NCBI GenBank assembly: GCA_035610835.1 | Contig: CM069442.1 | Span: 63,341,431-63,405,430 of the forward strand | Reading direction: 5' to 3' | Source: Ophiura sarsii | Lineage: Eukaryota > Echinodermata > Ophiuroidea > Amphilepidida > Ophiuridae | DNA: 64,000 nt | Part shown: in pieces, positions 39,501 to 51,500 of the stretch | Position numbering within the stretch: the stretch's first letter is position 1 | Layout of the letters: every line of letters starts with the position of its first letter | The notes under the pieces: generated by a model | The model's input: the letters and a program-made list of their open reading frames with translations, nothing else | Databases searched by the model: none | What the model was told of the DNA's origin: nothing | Position numbers and translations under genes: made by a program

Positions 39501-42500
39501 CTCATAGTAAGACTAGTTGAACTATAATGAAATGTAGCGAATTGTTAATTAATCACAACATTTTAAGACTCACCAAAAACTTCTTTGCCTGAGAAGTTTC
39601 CTTCTGCATGCTACCGCAGGCTCTAGACATTACACTCATCTGACAAAGCAGCTGTACATGCTGAAAAATTATATATTATTAAAAGACATTCAATATTGAT
39701 AATGTGTGTGCTTTATAGCAATGATGTGTCCAGAGGTGCAGTTTGGGCTGTTTTTGGGTCTGGCTCAAATGCTAAAATATGTATCAGCCTAAGGGCACAA
39801 CAAAATGGTTGTATTGGCATACCATGCCATTGAAAATTAGGGTAGGGGCGGATTCCCCCTCCCTGTATTACTACTTTGCCACTGTATAGATACTTTGCCA
39901 ACTCAAGTTTTCGATGAGGAGTACCAAAAACAACAATTTTTTGTTTGTGCCTAACTTTGGTACATTTTGGCCCCTCATGTCTCCTAGATACTGGTTCAAG
40001 ACTCCCCAGGTATTTGTTCATGCCTCTCAGGTTGGAAGGTTTCTTGGCACACTCTTGTATAAGGGTTTATGTCTCTTTTGCTATTGGTAGGTTTCAAAGA
40101 ACATACCTTCCAGTGGATCTACCAATGGATATTAAAAAACACGCCACAAAAACAATATTTGCATACAAAGTTTCAACCTTTGACAAATATGAACAGGTTG
40201 TTCAGGTTGTTGAGCTCACATACCAATAGTAAATGTAATTCTATAACACATATATTTATATGTGTCTTCATACTTACAAATTTCATGTGCATAAAACAAC
40301 AACAAAGATGTCAGCATTTACAGTACAAAACAAAAATCCTACCTGTTGCATTTGTTGCTGCAGCTGCTGACATTCCCCGTCGCTCATCACCACCACTCCT
40401 GTCGACGTCTCAGCAGCGCCCTCGCTTGGCCGGATAGGCGTATCAACCGTAGAGGCCTGAGAGGATGCCTGTCTTTGTTGGGCTATGAGGGAGCCTAGGG
40501 TCATGGGTTGATTAGAACGGATATCTACAATGGTTTGAGCTGCCTGTTGGAGATCCACCTCATTGCCATACTGTAAGTATCAAATAACATCCACATTAGG
40601 CCAACGAAAACACATTGTTGTGTTGCACTCAAGTGCCAAAAATGTTGAGGTTAGGTCGTTCGTTTGTTTTTTGTCTTGTTTTTAATTGCTGAAAACTATT
40701 ACTGCCAGACCGAGGCTGTCGGGGTTCGTGTCAAGACAAAATTGGTAAATGTCAATTTCATTTATGTTTCTAGTGTGAATAGTTTAAAAAAAGATTTATT
40801 TAAGCACACTTATACATTTTTCAAGCAGAAAATAGTAATATTTCAACAATTTGGATACAATTTATATCTTAAAAAAATAAAGATGCGACCCTAATTTTTA
40901 AGATTTTAGGGCCAGTCGCTGAGGGCAACATAATACTTTTGTTTGGCCTTACAATATTACATCCACATTTAAAATGGTGTATCTTTATTGTAAGATATTC
41001 ATGAGATAGTCTTGACTTTTGTTGTAAGATATTCATGAGATAGTCTTGACATAAAGACTCTAATAACATAATAACACAGTTATGTACTTCTTCATACTTG
41101 AACAGGAGATTTTTTGCAAGGCTAATTCTGTTCAGGTTTACACCAAGGTTAAATTCACAATGTCACTTTGCAAAAAATATAGAATACCTGGATATTAGCC
41201 CCACACAATCAAAGTTTAGATACAAGAACTATGTCATTAGTCAAACATAAGGTGACTAGTGTTTTTGACTTTTTTGGAACATTTATCAAACATATGAAAA
41301 GTGAACAATAACTTCAGAAATAATGATTCAATATGCATGAGTATTAGCATGAAAGAAACCAATGATATTCAATTATCATAAAAACAACCAACTTTATGTC
41401 AAATAACATTTGCCTTAAATAAAATTGTATGAATAATTGGTGTTTAGTATTAATATAAAAACAACTGCATCCAAATGACTTGAAAAATCATCAAGTCAAA
41501 TGAAAAACTTGTGAATCCCTTGCTAGGAATTCACCTAAATGGGGTCAGAGGTCATTAGAGGTCAATCTGGGTACACTCCATGAGTCATCTCAAATCCCCT
41601 TACCTAACTATTATTATCATCAAGTTTAGTTGAGATTGAAGTCTGACTTTTCATATGAGAGAGAGGGCCCTAACATGTTGACAAAATGTGGTAGAAGGTC
41701 ATGTAGGGTCATGACAGGTTAATCTGGGTACACCCCGTATATCATCTCAAGCCCCCTTACCCAAAGATTATTGTCACCAAGTTGGGCTGAGATTGAAGTC
41801 TGACTTAACATATGAGAGCCCTAAACAGTGGCAATAAGTGCAGTTTAAAATGTTGGCAAAATGGGGTCAATGGTCATGTAGGAGTCATTAGAGGTCAATC
41901 TGTGTACACTACATGTGCATCTCAAGACCCTCTTACCCAAAGATTATTGTTACCAAGTTTAGTTGAGACCTAAACAAAAAGGCTAACCAAAAGGGAATAC
42001 ACGTACGGACGCGCAGACCCCACTCCCCTCCCCAGATGACATGACAATATCCCCTCTGGCTTTTTAGCCAGGGGGATAAATGTGATTTTTTTTTGTGAGT
42101 TAAAAAAGAAAATAAAAATAAAATAAAGACCCTCACGGGCTTTGAAAATGAAAAAAAAATAGAAAGGACCTTAGGTCTCAAAGCACTTTATAGGTAAAAT
42201 GAGAAAAAAATATGAGCAAAAAATGCATTTGAAATTATTGAATAATTAAGGCATGATGTGTATTGCACGGAAGGAGGACAGCCAAAAAGAATGGCTCCAG
42301 CCCAGAGATCTAACCCAGCTAGATATCAATTCAAGAATAGATGTACAAATACTAGCTGTGATGAGTGTCACTAGGATGTGCAGATTAATGATTCACTGGA
42401 ATGGTCAAATACTTTGCTCTGCACTGGTTTGTTCAAACGGTCCTAATTCCAATAAAGTTATATATCCTTTCATACGTCACTTGAAATTACTTTTGGTAAA

Positions 42501-45500
42501 ACCAATTAAATACTTTCTGCAGTGTGTGGATTATATTGACATTAATCACGGCACCTTTTTTTATTCTGTCATTTGTAATTGTTCAAATGCTGACGCAGTC
42601 GGTAGCGTTAAGTTAACTAGGTAATTGTCTTGCAAATTCTGGGTGTTAATGAACAAATGGCACCTCATTTAAAGTAACAAATAATAATGTGGATGAAATG
42701 TGGATGAGAAAACAACATTTAAGATCTTAAATTTATATCTTCAAATTAATTCAAAACAGATACAGTTCAAATGCAACTTAAATATGATGCACTAGTGCAA
42801 GGTAAGGCTGACAATTCATAACATATGAACTGAACTAAGAGAAGTACTAAAGGGTTGAATGGAAGCATCTTATCAGCTGTCCAAATTTACCAAATGATAA
42901 GCAAATCAAAGCATAATTTGAAATCTGATGTGAAAAATAAAATAGTAGAATAATCACTAACATAAAAATTATCGTGCATTATCTCAATAATGTCACTGAT
43001 CTGTAATATTAGAATTATTTGCTCAAGCATCACCATTAAATACACTACAAATGTTCTTGTGGCACATTCCAAAACAGGCTATAATAGCCTTTGGGATTCT
43101 TTGACTGGGGGCTATCACTGCTGGGACCAACTTTGCTATAGTCCCTGTAATAATGCTTTGGACAAATTCAAAAATATGCAAGGGTATACTGAGTAAACAT
43201 GGAAGTGATTTTCCATACATAACAAATATTCATTCTCATTTCATAATAACATTCAGCCATCAGTGGATGGCGAGATTGGTAATCCCTATGACACATTATG
43301 ATAGTGACTATATTTATGAAATCTGTAGTTTTTTCGCATATATTTTCAAACGCCAAATGTCATAGACGTTCCTTGTCGACCGCTCTCACTATTGTATGCT
43401 AGTTCTGGAGCCTTTTGAGCTTAGTTTTCCACAGACAATGATGGATTTACTTCAGAATTTCTTTTTGTGTTATCCATTGCTAAAACAATGTTGGGACTGC
43501 TATCTCAAAGTTTTTATAGTAGAAATACCGTATTATCCCTATTAAGCGCCCAGGGCGGTAAGCAAAGTCATTTTGGGTGGGCGCTTATTAAGTTACCTTT
43601 TTAAAACTCATTTATTGTAAACACTGTCGAATTAGGCAAGATTGTACTAGCGGAAAACCATGTGCGATCGAAAAGTAAACTGTTTAAAATTTTTGGGGAA
43701 ATCAACATTGCGGAGTCGCAGTGGTCTCACTGTGGCCACATTACACGACGTCAATGTTCGACAAGCTTCAAGTGCCCTTCCGAAGACTTAGTTTATTCTC
43801 GGTAGTTTTGAGAATGCGCGATGTTGTATTTAAGCCATGAATAAAAAACAAAGATGACGGCGGCGATCGAAACCAGGCTTACTGGTACTGCTTTACTGAA
43901 GGACGCTATGGCGAAAAATGTTGTTGTACAGTGCTACGGTAATTGAAAAGGTGGGCGCTTATAAGGGATTGTTTGTTGGTACAAGGCACAGTCATTGAGA
44001 AAAACGGGGGTGGGGCGCTTATAAGGGCATGGGCGCTTAATAGGGATAATACGATAGTAGAAATCCATTAAACAGAAATTGCCAGCCTTACTACGTAAAT
44101 AATATGTGGTAAAGAGGGCTTCAAGCACTGATGGTGTAACATCATAACATACAACTACTGAAGGGTTGCAATGGACGAATAGACAAAACATGGACTCTTA
44201 TAATATTCAGTTGAGATCATAAAAAACACCAACTTCTTCATTACAATGGTGACTATAGAGGATTATTGTGTAATATTGTTAAAGATGAGATTGAATGCAG
44301 GCTTAGAATGTTGGCAAGAAGCTGAGAATCCTTTTTTAAAGATTCTCAAAAAATAACAAGAATTTCAATGGATTTTCATAAACTGATCAGTTTTTCATAA
44401 TTAGTTATAATTTTTGAAAGAATTTGGGTTTAGGGATTTTAAAAAATGAGCATGATCAAATTGTTAGTTCTGTGGCCAGATAGTGCTTTACTCGCAATTG
44501 TTAGTTGCAAATTATAAAGTCACGTCATTATTCTATTTTCACATCTATTCAAATGGGATAATTGCTTGGGATTCAAATAGGGGAAGAATTTGGGGAAAGG
44601 TTTTGGTCCGACTGTGAAAGGGTTGATGAATAATTTATAAAAGCAGCCCTTGTTATGCCTGCATGTTGTGCTGCCACCACCATCAAATCCTAAAGCCCTA
44701 ATTATCAAAAAACTAAACAATTAACTAACCTCGAGTACATATTGTAGGCCTACGTATGGAGCGTGCATTTCATGCTTTAGAGAGAAAACGTATTTAAAGA
44801 TTGATGATTTTGGTCATTTTTTCATTGTTTATATCACATTTGTCATGTTTCTTTTGTAAATAGGATAACTGGATAAGGATTTGTTAGCATCAAGGAGTTA
44901 AAATAGATATGGGCAAGTAAATAGAAGACAAAATAGAGGGATAAGTATAATAAGTATATATAATAAAGATATGAAACAGAGGAAGCTATGATATGAAAAG
45001 ACTAAATACTAAAAAACAAAATACATGGGTATTGCACCCCAAGACAGCATCTCGTTGGTCTTATTGCAAACCAATCGTTTAAAGCATAATCGTGGGCACT
45101 TTGGGACAATGTGAGTGCTTGGTCAAATGTTGTTGTTGGCAACACTAAATGATCAAGACCGGTGTATAAAAACACAAAGGAAAGAGGATTTAGAATTTAG
45201 GACAAGGATAACAAATTGTGTTATAATATTAATGTTTATTTATCTTCATACTTACTGCGTCCATAAGCTCATCCATTAATTCATCCAATTCTTTCTCTGT
45301 AGGGAGAAACCAAATCATAACATTCGACAGTGGTATTACATAGTGACGTATAATGTATGATCCCATGATCAACCAGCCAACCAAAAGAATGACATGTACC
45401 ACATAAATGTTTTGCCAAATAACATTGGCCCAAGTCTAATATAACAACTGCATATAACAAAAGAGAAATACAGTTTTTTGTGACCAACTTCATGAATATG

Positions 45501-48500
45501 TGTATAGTTATGACTATCATTCTTCACTGAAGGTCATTTTCCACACAAAGTAACCAGTAATTTAAACAACTGGCCCAGGCCATTCGATGAAAAAGGAAAA
45601 TAAAAACATACTTCTCAAATTGCTATCAGGTCCAATTTTGCCACTAAATGCTAACATTAGCCAAATACTGTAATTCAAGAACACAAACACAGTTATTTAG
45701 GAAACGTTGTATTTTGTTTTGTACCTTTTTGCTGTTTCTCTTTTATCCAAACTTACTTGACACCCTAACTGCTTTATCATTCCTGAAGTCCTCTGTATCT
45801 ACAGTCTCTTCCTCAGCTAAGAAGTTGTACTCGGGATCATTCTGTTCATCATCTGGTGGCTCTACACTCTCAGGACCTGGATATTTGAGGAAGAGTTTCT
45901 CAGAATAATGATTGTTTGTTGGATGCTATTTGTTATTTACAAATGTTAGCAAATACAAATAGCACAGTTATAAAGATTTCTGAACAATGTAATGTTATAC
46001 AAAATATACAATCATAAGTGACAAGTGTCTAACTCTAAGGCGCCATATCCTCCTAATGCTAGATGTAAGACATACTAGTTTCGAGTGAGTAATAAACTCA
46101 AGGGTTATTGGGTCAGTTTTCTTTCCCCTTCCCCTCCTTCTTCCCAACCATGCTTTACATGTTTCCTAATGAAAATATAATGTTCAAGTCAGAAATGAAT
46201 CAAAATTAAGAAATTCAGGTGTGATAGTTGCCTGTGGGACTTTTGTTGTTGAAGTATTCTACCTTTATTATTACTTTCAAATGTGTCATTTCATTGTTCA
46301 CTCATGAAGAAAACGTGGCGCACGTCGGTTTAAATGCAATATTTATGTCTTACTGATAATGCCTCTGACTAATACCATCTCTGTATTGTGTATCACAATG
46401 TTTGCTGAAAACACATTCGTAAATTAAATTTACATTAAATGAGGACATTTAGCTAAAAAATTTCCAAAAAGTCTGTCAAACGTATATTCCTTATTGCAAT
46501 ATGTGCAGAATTAGTTATACTGTAAAACACTATAATTTCGCGGATACTTTATTTTGCGAATTTAAAATAACTGCTATTTTAGCAGGCATTTAATTTTAGC
46601 AAAATCTGAAAATGTTAATACAGTTTCGCAGGTATTTAATTTCGCGAATCTGCATCCCTCGCAAAATGAAGTGGTTTTACAGTACACAGGAATACTCCTT
46701 AACATTTGTAAAAGACATCTATATTGTGTGTACTTGGCAACTTACCACTAGGTCTACTGAGGCCAGCCAACCAGGCCACCCAGTCATCATCTTTGTCTTC
46801 ATGATCCGAGTCGTACATATCGTGTGCAATATCGGGCGGCATAAAGGAGGCTTCAATCTCTTCCACAGGCTGGTGTATGGCATGCTTGGATCTGGTTCTG
46901 TGCGCTATTGTCTCCTGTGAGGGAGGATGGTGTAAGATGTGGTTAAGACTATTTGAAATTAGCAGGGGTCAGGGGTGTGGTCATGCAAGTCCTTTTTTGA
47001 TATTTTTGAAAATAAAAATCTTTGTAATAATTTTCATGAAAAAATAATCAGGAAAATCAGGGAGTACATCTGGCCTTTGCGGTTGTAAATTTCTGTGTAA
47101 TGCCCTGATTGTTTAAACGTTTAACGAAGCGTGTGTTTAAATGTTTAAAACCTGTATCATGTCGCAAATGCAGCCTGCCAAATTTGGCACTTGGGTATTT
47201 CAAATTGCAATGCAGTTTTACACTGCCACAGTAAAACTGCCACACATGCATAAGTTATTTGCACACTAAAGGTAACAAAAAACTCTTATAAATAGTTATG
47301 TCCAAGAAAGTATCTTTCTGTGTGTCGCTTTGCTTATTCCATTTATTTTCAGTTCATGAACTTCTTCCGATCAAGTAGTATTCATGAGCTCTGGGGGATG
47401 GATGGAGAAAGTGTCGTCCGATTAATTATTCATCTGGGATTCTGAATACGTCATTATTTCCCGCCTGCGTAATGAGCACAATTAAGCACATGGCTAAATT
47501 GTGTCAAAATATTGCGTTGTTTTTATTTATAAAAGGGACCGGGACTCGGCTTGAATATAACTATCGGTAAATATTATATCATTTATAACCCGGATTTTGT
47601 TTTTTGAACGACAAGTGACGTTATTAATTGTTTTAGTTTCATGTTCTTCTCTCTAATATTACTCTGTCCACCTTGGGTCTCAACAATGGCAACTCCATAA
47701 GAATAGGACATCCCAGTCAAAAATAATGTTAGTACCCCCTGATGCTTACCTGAATGCTTTTCAACTCAGCATCATAACAATCCAACTGCTTCAGAAATGA
47801 CATATCATCCCTAACCCTATCCACTCTTGGTCTCGACATAGGTGGTCCCATAGGAATGGCTACTGCCGAGATGTGAGACTTGGATGGCACTTTTGCTGAG
47901 GGGGTCCTCGTCGGTGATGTCCTTTCTTCTTCATCCTCCACATTGAAGGAAACGTTGTGCGAGCGAGGAGTGCTGGGACACGGTGAACCAAAGTCACTGC
48001 GTTGAGAGGATGCCACACTTTCATAATCACTCTCGTTTCCCTGTTTAAAATGGTTACAATGGACAAAGAATAAACAAAAAAAGTTTCACATTATATCCTT
48101 AAAATTCAACTTTAAGATTACATATCATAACAAGTCAGTAGTTAGTGATACTGATAGAAACAAATTTCACCAGCCATCTATCATGTTCATGAACAGAATG
48201 TGGACCCTTTCATCATATACCTTTATCAACTTATATTTCTGCCACATTATAAACAAAACTACTTCTTAATTATTTGGGAAGAAAAATACATTTTGTAGTT
48301 TGGAATTGATATGGCTTACAGATCTGTTGGTAGAGCAAACAAAACTATAAATTATAGTCAGCGTCATACTCGGAAGTGCGTACTGGACGCTTTTAAAAAA
48401 TGACCGCATGTCATGATTAGTCAATTGTTCATGCGCATGCATACATAGTTGTTTGTGCATTTGGATGCAGCACCGCGAACAACAACAAAACACACGCACA

Positions 48501-51500
48501 TGAAATAGATTGAATTTCGTCCATAGCATTATTAACAGTGACTATAGACGGTAGCATCATTTTCATCACATTTTAAAATTGTTATTCTTTACTTGAACTT
48601 GAGGACAATTTAACACTTATGATGTGAGGTTTTAGATACACCTTTTACCATGTGAAGACCATACTCATTTGTATAGAAGACTAATGTCAGACTTACAGTC
48701 ATCGTCAAGTCTTCATGAGACGGCCTGTAATCTTCATCTTCATCAGAATCTTCCGGGAAGTCTATCTCGTCAAATTGAGGAACTGGTTTGGCATTCTTCA
48801 CGGGAGTCAATGGCCAGGCAACAGCACTCTGTGGCAGATGTAGAAAAGAAATAGATAAATATTAATAAGGGTGCTTAATGTCATTGTCAGTCTTGTTTTC
48901 CCACAATGTTTGGATACCATTAGAAAACTCTCTCTCCCATTTTTCTGAAAATGTATAAAACCTTATTTTTCTAGAACTGCTATACTAATTTGTAAATGAA
49001 ACAAAATATCCCTAGATAATTATTCAGATATTGGTTTAAACAGAGTGGTCACATCCCAATATAATTAATTCAGATATTGGATTTACACAGCGACCAATCT
49101 AAGGGATTGTTTTACACAAACACAACAATCAGAGCGTGCATATTTACCATCCTCCCTATTTTATGACACAACAAATGGATGTTCAGGATTTTGTCTGTTG
49201 CCTAAGTATGGGAATAAAACATTTTGACTACACCAACTTGTCAAGGATTCCAGAAATATAATTTATCCAGATGAAATTAAATCTATCAACAAAATAGAAA
49301 GACTATATTGAACGTTTCCATTGCACTACATTAAACAATTATATAGTATGTTTCAGTCATGAGGATGGAATGCAATCAATTTTTACGCATAATCATCTGA
49401 TAATAATAGGATTGATATGCCTTTAATGTTTTGGTTTTATTGAAAATAACATGACTGATGAATAATTAAAACTCACCCCTCCAACCTTTTCCGTCACTTC
49501 TTTCAGCTTAGATCTTGTAAGCTTGGGTTCCTAAAACGAGCAGAAAAATAACAACCTTTTATCATAACAGGATAAACAGAGGGATATATTATTTATAGGT
49601 CAATAAATGCGTATGTGTTGTTTCGAGAGAAATTAGACAAATCAATGCACACGCACTGATGTTGATGTGTGAATAATGGCACGACCCCGAAGGGGAGTGC
49701 TATTGTGAGCATAACAACATTTGCGCAAGTGCATTGATTTTTCTAATTTTTCGAGAAACAAAACATACGCATGCATTGACCTAATTCATACACGACACTA
49801 TACAAATAAAAATTCACAATTTAAGCATAATTTTGATCTATGTAAAACGACTAAAAACTCTTTAACAAGTTTGCTAACACCCGCAGTGAAAATCGGCGAA
49901 CCCGCAAATCTTGAACAACGAATCAAAACAAAACGCGTACTGCGTGATTTGAACGGCGCACACGCGGAGTGCAGTGGACACTTTAAATGCACTCCGCGTA
50001 TTTGTAATTCTTGCTTCCTAATTGGTTCAACACTACTGTAGAGTGTATGAATACATAACATGCTGCTATGAAGAATACCTGACCACTATAAAGCATCACT
50101 GCACATAATGAATATGTATGGAGAATAACCCTGGAAAGCTTTCATTCTTCTCTACATTCAATCCTCTCTACATCATTCATGCATAGCATGCTCCTACACA
50201 ACTAATTTGATAAGAATAATACATGACCATGTACAAATTACAATTTGTTCTCAGATGGGAACTATTGTAGCGTAAAATAGGTTCAAGTTGAGACAGCATA
50301 CTCATATCAAATGTGACTTAAGATTCTTGATTTTGTTGAAAACTTTTCCAATTAAGACTCATAAAAATTAAAAAAAAGAGATACCAGAGTTCCTATACAT
50401 TATGTAGTCGCAGTGATCCTTTTGGCGCTCAGACAGCATGCCATCAGAATATCTCACATTTGATGATATTCAATGGTATAGACCTTATTTAAAATTAGGC
50501 TGACCTGTCGTGGATGAGGTAAACATTGATATTGCATTAAAAAAGCTTGGCGATCATGTAATATTTACATCTTTGCCTTGCTTTTGTTATACGAAATCGT
50601 AATGTTTACATTCTTCGCTTCACTTTCCTATTTATAAATAAGTTCTATGCAATGTTATATTATGCTGTTAATGACTTCCCAGCATAAACAAGTATGATTT
50701 GGATGATCATGGTGTGTGCACAGATCACGTCATTTCATGCACTTGTTGCCATTACGCAAAAATGTGGAACTGGAAACAAAACATTGGAATTAAGCAATTG
50801 ACTGTTGGGATACTCTTTTTATAAAGTTTTTACACACATTTGTTTGTACTTACATACACAGCAGGAGCTTTTTCAGGTGATCCTGATGAGTTCCCTGGCT
50901 CCTCTAAATCCTGCATTGTGTTTCTTACCATAGCTAACACATGCTCATTTGTAATGACATGCTGAAAATAATAGTAGAGAAATATAAGGTATTATTAAGC
51001 TTATGCATATTTCATGCACATTTAATTTCTATAATCCTTTCATAATATCACACAATATTTCATTGTTAGCTTCATGACAAATAAGGACTGAAATCCCATA
51101 GCTGCTCTAATTCATAACAATCACAAATTTGGCCGCAGCAGTTGTCATTTATCGAAACGGGTCTAAATCCAATTTATTGCTTTATGACTAGGGCAACATG
51201 GGCTACTGTTTACAGATTGGGGAATGCACCCTAAATACCATGCAACCGATTAATCATTAATTTGACCTCTTTGGTGGCTCTATACTCTAGTTATAGTCAC
51301 TTGTCTACTACTTACATGTAAGATACTCTTGACATTAATAGCAGTCAGATTATTCTTGGCTGCATTCTCTTCCAATCTTGCCTCCAAGTCGCTATCCAAC
51401 TCCAATGAATTACTCGATTCACTCTCCTCTTCCCATCCATCACTCTCGCTCTCCGATGACATGGATTTTTTCTTCTTCTTCTTCTTCTTGACCTTTTTAA

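Noticed and set aside
39713..40021. 102-codon minus-strand ORF in intron 10
   Set aside because: No similarity; exons 10 and 11 already join in phase with continuous family alignment, so no extra exon is needed here.
41530..41970. Regular repeats that might suggest a CRISPR-like array
   Set aside because: The units are about 165 bp long, degenerate throughout and without repeat/spacer alternation, in a eukaryotic intron.
42253..42624. 123-codon plus-strand ORF in intron 9
   Set aside because: No domain, no promoter or splice context; AT-rich intron background.
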